Source: an uncultured Pelagibacteraceae bacterium (GTDB taxonomy: Bacteria; Pseudomonadota; Alphaproteobacteria; Pelagibacterales; Pelagibacteraceae). From it: a stretch of 46,538 bases of DNA. The translations under genes were made by a program, and so were the position numbers. Location of the stretch: NCBI GenBank assembly GCA_902555185.1, contig CACDSA010000007.1:1-46538 (forward strand). The letters are read 5' to 3'. Positions 21,547-29,614 of the stretch are shown piece by piece (within the stretch, counting starts at the first letter, position 1; each line of letters opens with the position of its first letter). The notes beneath the pieces were generated by a model. The model had not been told where the DNA came from, did not search any database, and was given only the letters and a program-made list of their open reading frames with translations.

Positions 21547-22155
21547 TTAACTTATTAAAAAAATACCAACTTTTGAAAAGAGATTTTTGATTTCGAGGTT
21601 ACTCTTATTAATTATTGAAGTTTTATCTTCATTTACTCCAACGACCTTTTTAATATTAATTTTTTTTTCATCACAAAAATTGAATAAATCTTTTATAGTA
21701 CACATATGTAAATTGGGGGTATTATACCATGTATTTGGTAATGTTTTTGTAACTGGCATCTTACCAAAAAACAAAAGTTTAGTTCTTACTTTCCAGAATC
21801 CAAAGTTAGGAATTGAAATTACTACTGATTTTCCAATTCTCAAAAGATTTCTTAAAACTTTTTCAGGTTCATAAAAAGCTTGAAGAGTCTGACTGAGAAC
21901 TACGTAGTCAAATGATTTATCTGGAAATTGATGTAATTCAGTTTCTGCGTTACCTTGTATAACAGGTAGTCCTTTATGAATACATTCTTGAACGTTTTCT
22001 TGACTAAGCTCAAGTCCACGAACTTCTACATTTTTCTCTTTTTTAAGAAGATTCATTAAAGATCCGTCACCACAGCCTACATCAAGCACTCTCGTGTTAT
22101 TAGGTAATAAATCTGCTATTACTTTAAATTCCTTTTTCATTTTTAAATTTTTCAT
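21547..22155 (-). CDS. metW: MetW-type methyltransferase-like protein
   Basis: MetW accompanies MetX in methionine synthesis and has a SAM-methyltransferase fold; it is thought to be needed for MetX activity in some bacteria. 202 aa. Motif I is seen as VLDVGCGDGSLM, followed by the family-specific RGLELSQENVQECIHKGLPVIQGNAE and FDYVVLSQTLQAFYEPEKVL. Starts at 22155 (32-base overlap with metX) or at the next in-frame ATG at 22140 (17-base overlap); either implies coupling to metX. Confidence 0.95.
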   Translation of the reverse strand: MKNLKMKKEFKVIADLLPNNTRVLDVGCGDGSLMNLLKKEKNVEVRGLELSQENVQECIHKGLPVIQGNAETELHQFPDKSFDYVVLSQTLQAFYEPEKVLRNLLRIGKSVVISIPNFGFWKVRTKLLFFGKMPVTKTLPNTWYNTPNLHMCTIKDLFNFCDEKKINIKKVVGVNEDKTSIINKSNLEIKNLFSKVGIFLIS

Positions 22156-23263
22156 ACATTGAGTCGATAAAACCTTTTAATGTTTTTAAAAATTGAGGTT
22201 CATTCAACAAAAAAGAGTCATGGCCTTTATCTGTTATAATTTCAGAATAAGATACATCTGCCCCTGAAGCATTTAATGCTATAACTATATCCTTATTATC
22301 TTTAGTTGTGTAAAGCCAATCGGAAGAAAATGAAATTATTAAGAATTTTGTTTTTTGATTTTTAAATGCTTCTACCAACCCTCCTTTAAACTGTTTTGAA
22401 AGATCAAAATAATCCATTGCTCTGGTAATATATAAAACTGAGTTAGCATCAAATCTTTCTACAAACGCATAACCTTGATGTCTTAAATAGCTTTCAACTT
22501 GGAAATCAGCATTAAAACTGAACTCATAATCTGCTTTCTCTTGTAATTTTCTTCCAAATTTTTCCTGCATACCCTTTTCTGATAAGTAGCTTATGTGACC
22601 AACCATCCTCGCCACAGCTAAGCCATTTTTTGGCTGAAGATCTTTTAGAACATATTTTCCATTATCCCAAACAGGATCAGCCATAATTGCTTGACGAGCT
22701 AATTCGTTTAAAGCAATATTTTGTGCACTATGACTTGAACTACAAGCTATCGGAATTGCTGAAAAAGTTTTATCCGGAAATGTAGCGCAAAATTGTAAAA
22801 GTTGCATTCCTCCCATTGAGCCACCAGTCGCACATAAAAGTTTTTTTATACCTAGGTGTTCAAGCAAAGTTTCTTGTGCTCTAACCATATCTTTAATGGT
22901 TATTACTGGAAAATCTAGACCATAGGGTTTTTTTGTATCTGGATTTATATTTCGAGGTCCTAATGATCCCATACAACCACCAATCACATTAGCACAGATT
23001 ATGAAATATTTATTAGTGTCTATTGCTTTACCAGGCCCTACAGCAGTTATCCACCATCCTTCTTTATTAGTAATAGGATTATTTCCAGTTACGAACTGGT
23101 CCCCTGTCAACGCATGAAACACAAGAATTGCATTGTCCTTGTTATCATTCAATTTTCCGTAAGTCTCGTAAGCGAGAGGAAAATTTTTTATAGTTTTTCC
23201 GCAGTCTAATTTGAGCGGCTTAGTAACGTCTAATTTCTTTATATTCTCAAGTTTTATATTCAT
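22124..23263 (-). CDS. metX: Homoserine O-acetyltransferase
   Basis: Activates homoserine by O-acylation, committing it to methionine. 379 aa, alpha/beta hydrolase fold. The nucleophile Ser149 is in ATGGSMGGMQ, with the catalytic Asp in SFSSDWLYT and His in DKGHDSFLL. The ATG at 23263 fits the start of family homology (about residue 12) but is only two bases after a run of ten U and has no clear Shine-Dalgarno sequence, unlike its neighbours. Controlled by the SAM-II aptamer just upstream. Downstream metW overlaps its end. Confidence 0.96.
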   Translation of the reverse strand: MNIKLENIKKLDVTKPLKLDCGKTIKNFPLAYETYGKLNDNKDNAILVFHALTGDQFVTGNNPITNKEGWWITAVGPGKAIDTNKYFIICANVIGGCMGSLGPRNINPDTKKPYGLDFPVITIKDMVRAQETLLEHLGIKKLLCATGGSMGGMQLLQFCATFPDKTFSAIPIACSSSHSAQNIALNELARQAIMADPVWDNGKYVLKDLQPKNGLAVARMVGHISYLSEKGMQEKFGRKLQEKADYEFSFNADFQVESYLRHQGYAFVERFDANSVLYITRAMDYFDLSKQFKGGLVEAFKNQKTKFLIISFSSDWLYTTKDNKDIVIALNASGADVSYSEIITDKGHDSFLLNEPQFLKTLKGFIDSMYEKFKNEKGI

Positions 23264-23265
23264 CC

Positions 23266-23292
23266 AAAAAAAAAAGCCCAGCTAAACTGGGC
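23266..23292 (-). terminator. Intrinsic terminator in the metX leader
   Basis: On the minus strand GCCCAG (23292-23287) and CTGGGC (23281-23276) form a 6-bp GC-rich stem with a UUUAG loop, followed by exactly ten U (23275-23266). It lies between the SAM-II aptamer and the metX ATG, so it is most likely the expression platform of the riboswitch: termination here would silence metX-metW-gloB. Confidence 0.85.
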
Positions 23293-23295
23293 ATC

Positions 23296-23347
23296 CCCTT
23301 TTTAGCTACATTTATTATGCGCCTGCAATACGGTTAAATCAGCGCGA
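23296..23347 (-). promoter_or_regulatory. SAM-II riboswitch aptamer upstream of metX
   Basis: The minus strand matches, nearly base for base, the 52-nt SAM-II aptamer known from Sargasso Sea DNA (recalled, not searched). Stem P1 pairs 23345-23341 (GCGCU) with 23323-23319 (GGCGC); the pseudoknot pairs UUGCA of the loop (23328-23324) with UGUAG (23310-23306). The conserved 3' end AGCUAAAAAGGG is intact. SAM-II senses S-adenosylmethionine and is characteristic of alphaproteobacterial metA/metX leaders. It begins a few bases after the predicted transcription start and is followed at once by the terminator. Confidence 0.95.
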
Positions 23348-23351
23348 GTAA

Positions 23352-23380
23352 TGTTTACTAAATCATCACAAACTTGTCAA
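23352..23380 (-). promoter_or_regulatory. Promoter of the metX-metW-gloB transcript
   Basis: On the minus strand a perfect TTGACA (23375-23380) is followed after 17 bases by TAAACA (23352-23357), a weaker -10. The expected start of transcription falls just at the 5' edge of the SAM-II aptamer, which supports the call. Confidence 0.6.
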
Positions 23381-23440
23381 TTTTATATACGATAAAGAGC
23401 TATAGAAAAACTTAAACAATTTAGATAATACATTAATAAA

Positions 23441-24526
23441 ATGAAATTTCCGAAACCAAATAACATTGTAGCAGAGAAATATGTTGCTGGAATGAGCTTA
23501 TTCAAGAGCAAATTAGCAAAAATTAAATTATCAGCTAATGAGTCTGCTCTTGGCCCTAGCCCCAGAGCAAGAAAACAATACTTAGAAGTTTCAAAAAACT
23601 TTGCAAGATATCCAGACTCAGATGGAACTTTTTTAAGAAATACTTTAGCTAATAAATTTAAGATTGATAAAAATAGAGTAATCTTAGGATCAGGTTCTGA
23701 TCAAATTTTTGAACTTATATGTAAATCTTTCTTAAAAAGAGGAGACGAAGTTATAACTCCCAAGTTTAGTTTTATTATTTACAGAATTTATAGCAGAATG
23801 AACGGAGCAAAAGTTATTTATTCAAAGGAGGATAATTTTACTGTTTCAGTTAAAGATATTCTAAAAAAAGTAACAAGGAAAACTAAAATAGTTTTCTTAG
23901 CTAACCCAAATAACCCTACTGGAACATATATTTCAAAAAAAGAATTACTCTTTTTAAGAAAAAAATTGAGAAGCAATATTCTATTAGTCGTGGATGATGC
24001 ATATTTTGAGTACGTAAAACAAAAAGATTATTTGTCAGGTTTAAAAATTTTTACAAATTTTAAAAATGTAGTTATGACTAGAACCTTTTCAAAAATATAT
24101 GGTTTAGCAGGGCTAAGAGTTGGCTGGGGATATGGGTCAAAAGAAATTATTTCTGCATTAAATAAGGTAAAACCACCTTTCAATGTAAGCAGACCAGCCT
24201 TGTTCGCAGCTTCTGCTGCGGTAAAAGATAGTTCATGGTTAAATAAAGAAATTAAACATGTAAATAGATGGAATAAAAAAATGTTTGCTGAGTTCAAAAA
24301 AATGAGGATAGAGACAAATAAAAGTTTTACTAATTTCTTATTAGTAAAATTCGATAAAGTTAACATAAATTCTACGAAAGTTTTTAGATTACTTGCAAAA
24401 TCAGGAATACTCGTTCGTAAAATGGATGTTTATGGAATAAAAAATTCTTTACGAATAACTATAGGGACAACATCAGAAAATATTGCATTGATGAAAAAAA
24501 TGAGAAAAATTTTAAATGTTCGGTAA
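23441..24526 (+). CDS. hisC: Histidinol-phosphate aminotransferase
   Basis: Class I/II PLP aminotransferase of histidine synthesis; HisC paralogues of this type can also act on phenylpyruvate or prephenate in aromatic amino acid synthesis. 361 aa. Landmarks are LSANESALGPSP, FLANPNNPTGTY, VDDAYFEY and the PLP lysine Lys218 in TRTFSKIYGLAGLRVG. It is followed by tyrA with an 11-base overlap, the hisC-tyrA pairing common in Alphaproteobacteria, which suggests a role in tyrosine/phenylalanine synthesis as well. Divergent from metX. Confidence 0.93.
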   Translation: MKFPKPNNIVAEKYVAGMSLFKSKLAKIKLSANESALGPSPRARKQYLEVSKNFARYPDSDGTFLRNTLANKFKIDKNRVILGSGSDQIFELICKSFLKRGDEVITPKFSFIIYRIYSRMNGAKVIYSKEDNFTVSVKDILKKVTRKTKIVFLANPNNPTGTYISKKELLFLRKKLRSNILLVVDDAYFEYVKQKDYLSGLKIFTNFKNVVMTRTFSKIYGLAGLRVGWGYGSKEIISALNKVKPPFNVSRPALFAASAAVKDSSWLNKEIKHVNRWNKKMFAEFKKMRIETNKSFTNFLLVKFDKVNINSTKVFRLLAKSGILVRKMDVYGIKNSLRITIGTTSENIALMKKMRKILNVR

Positions 24527-25413
24527 AATAAGTATCATAGGTTGCGGATTGATTGGCTCTTCAATTCTGAGAGCAACAGAGGAAAAAAAAATTAGCTAAA
24601 AAAATAAGTGTTCACGACAAGTCAAACAAAGTCATGGAATATTTAAAAAAAAATTTTACAGCTGATATTTGTTCTAATGTGACAGAGTCAACAAAAGATG
24701 CAGACCTGATAATAATTTCTGCACCATTAAGCAGTTATAAAGAAATCTTGCTTTCTATAAAATCAAACTTAAAGGAAGGTTCTATTCTTACTGATACTGG
24801 ATCAGCTAAAAAAGAAGTTAATAAAATTGTAAATAATTTAGGTTTTAAAAATATTAGCTGGATAGCTTCACACCCAATAGCTGGAACTGAGTACAGTGGT
24901 CCTGCTGCAGGATTTTCAAGCTTATTTAAAAATAGATGGTGCATTCTCTCAGCTGACAATCAAGTTGCTAAAGATAAAATAGAAAGTTTAAAAAAATTTT
25001 GGTCTAAACTAGGAAGTAAAGTTAAAATCATGTCATTTGAAGACCATGACTATGTACTGTCTTTAACAAGCCATCTACCACACGCAGTAGCTTATAGTAT
25101 TGTAAGAACTGCAATAAACAACGAAGACAAATTTAAAAATGATGTGATTCAATATAGTGCAGGAGGATTAAGAGATTTTACTAGGATTGCTGCTTCAGAT
25201 CCTTTGATGTGGAAAGATATTTTTATTGATAACAGTGAAAATATATTAAAAGTTTTAGATAATTATTCAAAAAATCTCGATGATATTAAAAGTGCTATTA
25301 AAAATAAAAACAGTGAAAAGCTTTTAGAAATATTTTCATCAACTAAAAAAGTAAGAAAAGAAATTATTGAAGCTGGACAAGATACTGAAAAACCGGACTT
25401 TGGAAGAAAATAA
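24516..25413 (+). CDS. tyrA: Prephenate/arogenate dehydrogenase, broken by a +1 frameshift
   Basis: NAD(P)-dependent dehydrogenase of tyrosine synthesis. The ATG at 24516 (inside the hisC end) gives the dinucleotide-binding start MFGKISIIGCGLIGSSILRA, then the frame stops at 24597-24599. Removing one A from the nine-A run at 24583-24591 restores one frame (EEKKLAKKISVHDKSNKVMEY) that runs to 25413. The rest is intact: DLIIISAPLSSY, TDTGSAKKE, SHPIAGTEYSGP (catalytic His) and TSHLPHAVAYS. The intact product would be about 298 aa. Either a sequencing error, a recent mutation, or a gene rescued by slippage on the A-run. Confidence 0.88.
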
Positions 25414-26121
25414 TTAATAATATTTTTTTATTTCAGTATAAATCTTATTTTCAAGTTCTTTAGTAAATTCATCATTTTCTTTACCAGGCATAATAGGATC
25501 TAGAAATGAAATATGAATATCTCCTGAGAATTTCATAAAACTATTTTTTGGCCAGACTTTTCCAGTATTTAATGCTACTGGAATACAAGGTAAATTCAAA
25601 GCTTTATATATTCGACCTACTCCTTTTTTAAATCGAGGTTGTTCATCTAATTTTACTCGTGTCCCTTGAGGAAATATTAAAAGTGGTCTTTTATTTTTTT
25701 CTAATCTCTCTTTTATTTTGTCAAAAAAATTTAAATTTTCTTTAGTAGTAGTCTCTCTTATTATAGCTATAGAACCAATTTTTCTTAAATACCAACCAAA
25801 TAAAGGAATATTCAAAAGCTCTTTTTTTAAAATAAAAATTGGACCATCAAGCGGAATTTGTAATGCAAAAGTTTCAAACATTGATTGATGAGCAGAAGCG
25901 ACAAAAAAATTATCAACTTTTTTTAAGTTTTCTTCTCCGTGGAAAATTACTTTAGTATTCATTACAAGTTTTAAAATTAAAACAACATATTTAGCCGATA
26001 ATCTTCCAAAAAAAATTGTAACTTTATTAGGAAGAATTAATGCTGGTATTGCTAATATGAAAATAAAAATAAGTCCAAAATAAAGAAAGATATTAAAAAT
26101 TAAAGATTTAATAAATTGCAT
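25414..26121 (-). CDS. plsC: 1-acyl-sn-glycerol-3-phosphate acyltransferase
   Basis: Membrane acyltransferase making phosphatidic acid from lysophosphatidic acid. 235 aa. N-terminal hydrophobic segment (about residues 6-30), then the acyltransferase motif I HQSMFE (78-83; Glu in the place of the usual Asp, a known variant), and motif III FPQGTRV. Its stop meets the tyrA stop, so the two genes are convergent. Its start shares a base with the lysA stop. Confidence 0.93.
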   Translation of the reverse strand: MQFIKSLIFNIFLYFGLIFIFILAIPALILPNKVTIFFGRLSAKYVVLILKLVMNTKVIFHGEENLKKVDNFFVASAHQSMFETFALQIPLDGPIFILKKELLNIPLFGWYLRKIGSIAIIRETTTKENLNFFDKIKERLEKNKRPLLIFPQGTRVKLDEQPRFKKGVGRIYKALNLPCIPVALNTGKVWPKNSFMKFSGDIHISFLDPIMPGKENDEFTKELENKIYTEIKKYY

Positions 26122-27350
26122 TAAGAATTTATCAATTTAAGTAAATTTTGTTTTTTTCTTATATATTTAAATTTATTTTTATTAATTAAAATTTCAGCGA
26201 TTAAAGGCCTTGTATTATAATTTGATGATAATGAAGAGCCATATGCACCGACATTTGTAATCGCTACAAAATCATTTTCAATTAATTTTTGATATTTTCT
26301 ATAAACTCCAAATTTACAAGTGCTTTCACAAATTGGACCTACAAATTCTATTGCACTTTTCATTTTGGATGAATTTTTTGTTATAGGAATAATCTTATGG
26401 AATGCGTCATATAAAGCTGGACGCATAAAATCATTCATGCCTGCATCTAATATTATAAAGTTTTTATTGAGCCCTTTTTTTATAAATTGAACTTTACTGA
26501 TAAGCAAACCTGTATTTCCAATAATGGATCTACCCGGCTCAAAAATAATTTTACATTTAAGTTTTGTCGCAAAATTATTTACTAATTTTGCGTAATTATT
26601 AAGATTAATTGGTTTTTCGTTATCACCATAATTAATTCCAAAACCTCCGCCTAAATCAACATATTTTAAATTTAACTTTAATTCTTTAATCAGCTTATTC
26701 ATTACATTTAGCGTTTTTTTGAAGGGGCTATCATTTAAAATTTGGCTCCCTATATGAACACTTAACGCTTCAAGTTTTATATTTTTAAATTTATTTATCT
26801 CTTTGAGAAAAGACCTAAAATTTTTTACTGATAGCCCAAACTTATTATCTGCTTTACCAGTAGATATATTTTTATGTGTTTTTGCATCAACATTTGGATT
26901 TAACCTAAAGCCGATAGAAACATTTTTTTTTAACTTTTTTGCTAATTTGTTAACTAACTTCGCTTCACTCTCAGACTCACAATTGATTAATAAAATTTTT
27001 TTATTAATTGCAATTTTTAACTCATCCTCAGACTTACCAACTCCCGAAAAAACGACTTTTTTTGGTTTAATACCTGCTTTAAGAGCCTTTAATAGCTCTC
27101 CGCCAGATACAACATCAGCTCCAGCACCAAGTTTACCTAAAATTCTTAAAATGTTTGTATTGCTATTAGATTTTGCAGCAAAACATATTAAAGGATTGGT
27201 TTTTTTAAATGTTTTTACAAAATTAAAATAGTTAGAAACTATTTGATTTTCAGAATAAATATAAAAAGGAGTTTTATTTTTCTTTAAAAAATTTCGGATA
27301 GATACTCTTTCCAGAAATAAATTTTTACCTACATATCTTAAATTTTGCAT
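26121..27350 (-). CDS. lysA: Diaminopimelate decarboxylase
   Basis: Last enzyme of lysine synthesis, PLP-dependent (alanine-racemase-like barrel). 409 aa. The PLP lysine is in CFAAKSNSN, followed by GAGADVVSGGEL, SVHIGSQI, VDLGGGFGINY, FEPGRSIIGN and the substrate-binding cysteine in GPICESTCKFG, then GAYGSSLSSNYN. Part of the argH-lipoprotein-lysA block. Confidence 0.97.
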   Translation of the reverse strand: MQNLRYVGKNLFLERVSIRNFLKKNKTPFYIYSENQIVSNYFNFVKTFKKTNPLICFAAKSNSNTNILRILGKLGAGADVVSGGELLKALKAGIKPKKVVFSGVGKSEDELKIAINKKILLINCESESEAKLVNKLAKKLKKNVSIGFRLNPNVDAKTHKNISTGKADNKFGLSVKNFRSFLKEINKFKNIKLEALSVHIGSQILNDSPFKKTLNVMNKLIKELKLNLKYVDLGGGFGINYGDNEKPINLNNYAKLVNNFATKLKCKIIFEPGRSIIGNTGLLISKVQFIKKGLNKNFIILDAGMNDFMRPALYDAFHKIIPITKNSSKMKSAIEFVGPICESTCKFGVYRKYQKLIENDFVAITNVGAYGSSLSSNYNTRPLIAEILINKNKFKYIRKKQNLLKLINS

Positions 27351-27354
27351 AAGA

Positions 27355-27465
27355 TTATAAAACTATTCGTGTATGATTTAATTTTCCTTGGTATTTAGGC
27401 TCTGATTTCTTTCCACATCCCGAAAGAGTTAAAATTATTATACAAATTGATACTAATATTTTCAT
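27355..27465 (-). CDS. Small lipoprotein (36 aa), LptM-like
   Basis: Minus-strand ORF from ATG at 27465 to TAA at 27355. The peptide begins MKILVSICIIILTLSGCGKK: a short charged start, a hydrophobic core and a lipobox LSGC at Cys17, then a short polar tail. The ATG overlaps the argH stop (ATGA), and lysA follows after four bases. A tiny lipoprotein between argH and lysA is a recurrent feature of Alphaproteobacteria, and it resembles the LptM/YifL group that helps assemble the LPS translocon. Function here is inferred from position and the GCG lipobox only. Confidence 0.8.
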   Translation of the reverse strand: MKILVSICIIILTLSGCGKKSEPKYQGKLNHTRIVL

Positions 27466-28844
27466 TTTACTTCCTTTTTATATTTTTTAATCATTGCTTT
27501 AACATTTGTAATAGAAGTTCCCCCATGGGATCTTTTCGAGTTCATTGAATTATTTACATCAAATATTTTTAATACTTTTTTATCTAAATTTTTGTAAATT
27601 TTCATTATTTCTTGTAAAGATAACTCAAATAACAATTTATTTTTCTTTTCAGAGTAATTTACTAATTTTGCTGCTATTGAATATGACTCTCTAAAAGTAA
27701 GCTTTTTTTCCTTTACCAAAAAATCAGCAAAATCGGTGGCCGTTGTATAACCTTCATTGGCCATTTTAAGCATATTTTTTTTATTTGGTTTTACTGAATT
27801 CACTAACTCTAGACTTAAAATTAATGAGTCATTCAAAGCGTCAAATCCTTCAAAGACAAGTTTTTTATCATCTTGAAGATCTTTGAAATAAGACATTGGA
27901 AGTCCTTTCATTATAGTAAGCATCGAATTTAAATTACCATAGTTTAAACTAACTCTTCCTCTGATTAATTCAGCAGGATCAGGATTTTTCTTTTGAGGCA
28001 TAATTGAAGAACCTGTTAACATACTGTCATCAAATGAAATTAAATTAAATGCATTTGAATTATAAATAATAAAATCTTCAGCTAATCTTGATAAATGCAT
28101 TGCACATAAAGCAGAGGCATATAAAAAATCTACAGCAAAATCTCTATCAGCAACCGAGTCCATTGAATTATCAGTTGGTTTTTTAAAACCGAGTTGTTTC
28201 GAGGTATAGTGTCTATCTATCTTATGAGAAGTACCCGCAAGTGCAGCAGAGCCTAATGGGCATTCATCTAAAATTTTTATATTATTTTCAAATCTTTTTA
28301 TATCTCTTTTAAACATTTCAAAATATGAAAGTAGATAATGAGCAAAAGAAATAGGTTGAGCATTTTTTAAATGTGTTAAGCCAGGCATTACAGTATCAAC
28401 ATTTTTCTCAGCTTTTTTGATTAAAGTTTTCATTAAAGAGTAAATATTTCCAATTGTTTCTTCTGATGATTTTTTAATCCATAATTTGAAGTCTGTAACC
28501 ACTTGATCATTTCTTGATCTAGCTGTGTGCAAAAATCCCGCTGATGGGCCAATTAATTCAAATAATTTTTTTTCTATATTTAAATGAATATCCTCAAATT
28601 TTTCTTGAAATTTAAACTTCCCTTTATCGATCTGTGATTTAATTTTATTAAGACCATTAATAATCTTAAATCCATCTTTACCACTAATAATCTTTTGTTT
28701 AACCAACATTTTGGTATGAACAATAGACGCAGTTATATCTTGCTCATATAGTCTTTTATCTACACTAATAGAGGAGCCAATTTTTTGAAAAGATACTGAT
28801 GTCTTTCCTTTAAGTCTATTTGCCCAAACAGTTTTATTTTTCAT
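27462..28844 (-). CDS. argH: Argininosuccinate lyase
   Basis: Last step of arginine synthesis, splitting argininosuccinate into arginine and fumarate. 460 aa. Landmarks are HTARSRNDQVVTDFKLW (residues 106-122), TVMPGLTHLKNAQPISFAHY and the fumarase/lyase signature GSSIMPQKKNPD (278-289). Divergent from tlpA with a 30-base gap, the standard alphaproteobacterial arrangement. Confidence 0.98.
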   Translation of the reverse strand: MKNKTVWANRLKGKTSVSFQKIGSSISVDKRLYEQDITASIVHTKMLVKQKIISGKDGFKIINGLNKIKSQIDKGKFKFQEKFEDIHLNIEKKLFELIGPSAGFLHTARSRNDQVVTDFKLWIKKSSEETIGNIYSLMKTLIKKAEKNVDTVMPGLTHLKNAQPISFAHYLLSYFEMFKRDIKRFENNIKILDECPLGSAALAGTSHKIDRHYTSKQLGFKKPTDNSMDSVADRDFAVDFLYASALCAMHLSRLAEDFIIYNSNAFNLISFDDSMLTGSSIMPQKKNPDPAELIRGRVSLNYGNLNSMLTIMKGLPMSYFKDLQDDKKLVFEGFDALNDSLILSLELVNSVKPNKKNMLKMANEGYTTATDFADFLVKEKKLTFRESYSIAAKLVNYSEKKNKLLFELSLQEIMKIYKNLDKKVLKIFDVNNSMNSKRSHGGTSITNVKAMIKKYKKEVK

Positions 28845-28874
28845 TATACTATGCTACTTACAATTTAAATTAAT

Positions 28875-29402
28875 ATGAAAATTAGTAAATCTTTTAAAAT
28901 CTATATTCACATAATAGTACTATATCTCTTTGGCCAAAATCTAATTTGGGCAGAAGATTTTTCAAAAAATGTTATAATTCACGAAAAACCATTAGCTATT
29001 AAAGAAATAAAATTTAAAGACTCTGATCTTCTGGAAGTCGATTTAACTAACAAAAAAGGCAATATCATGATTATTAATTTTTGGGCAACTTGGTGTGCTC
29101 CTTGCAAAAGAGAAATGCCTTCTTTAGAGAAATTGACTTTTAAATATCCAGAAATTGAAGTATTTGCAGTTAATACTGAAAAACCAAATAAAATAAGGAC
29201 AAGAGATTTTTTTAGAAGTGTAGGTGTAACTACCTTAAATACTTACTATGATCCTGAATTAAGTTTAGTCAAAACGTTTAAACTTAGGGGCCTTCCAACG
29301 AGCATTCTAATTGATAAAGATGGTAAAGAATTTGGAAGAGTAATAGGGGAAGTTGATTTTGCGAGTGAGGACTTTCTTAATTTAATGAAAAAGTATATTT
29401 AA
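28875..29402 (+). CDS. tlpA: TlpA-like thiol:disulfide oxidoreductase
   Basis: Periplasmic membrane-anchored thioredoxin-fold protein, 175 aa. An N-terminal hydrophobic segment (residues about 8-26) serves as anchor or signal; the redox motif WCAPC has its cysteines at 74 and 77, in NFWATWCAPCKREMPSLEKL, and the cis-proline loop is in RGLPTSILID. Such proteins reduce cysteines for cytochrome c or cytochrome oxidase assembly. The end overlaps the convergent HIG1-type gene by four bases. Confidence 0.93.
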   Translation: MKISKSFKIYIHIIVLYLFGQNLIWAEDFSKNVIIHEKPLAIKEIKFKDSDLLEVDLTNKKGNIMIINFWATWCAPCKREMPSLEKLTFKYPEIEVFAVNTEKPNKIRTRDFFRSVGVTTLNTYYDPELSLVKTFKLRGLPTSILIDKDGKEFGRVIGEVDFASEDFLNLMKKYI

Positions 29403-29599
29403 TCTTTGAAAAAGTATGCCAGTAGCACCAAAACAATTATCGCAATAAACTGTAAAAGCACTCTAAGCTGCATTAATTTGTTAGAATATTTTTTACTAGT
29501 ACTTCCGCCTTTAAATAAAGTATAAATACCCATAATTAAAACAATGGCAACGGCACCTAATAAAGTGAATCCAATAAAATTAAACAAAAATTCTGACAT
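29399..29599 (-). CDS. HIG1-domain small membrane protein
   Basis: 66-aa protein with two membrane segments (about residues 7-28 and 48-63) joined by the conserved loop KYSNKLMQLRVLLQ, the pattern of the HIG1 family (twin transmembrane proteins). Relatives in Alphaproteobacteria and mitochondria associate with respiratory complexes; the specific role here is unknown. Divergent from the broken esterase, 15 bases apart. Confidence 0.85.
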   Translation of the reverse strand: MSEFLFNFIGFTLLGAVAIVLIMGIYTLFKGGSTSKKYSNKLMQLRVLLQFIAIIVLVLLAYFFKD

Positions 29600-29614
29600 T
29601 TATATTTTATCTAT

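Noticed and set aside
23374-23402. Divergent hisC promoter from TTGTCA with TATAGA
   Set aside because: Spacing of 21 bases is too long; many AT-rich -10-like sequences make the call unsafe.
26803-27231. 142-codon plus-strand ORF inside lysA
   Set aside because: Antisense to a certain gene, composition of a mirror of Lys/Asn codons.
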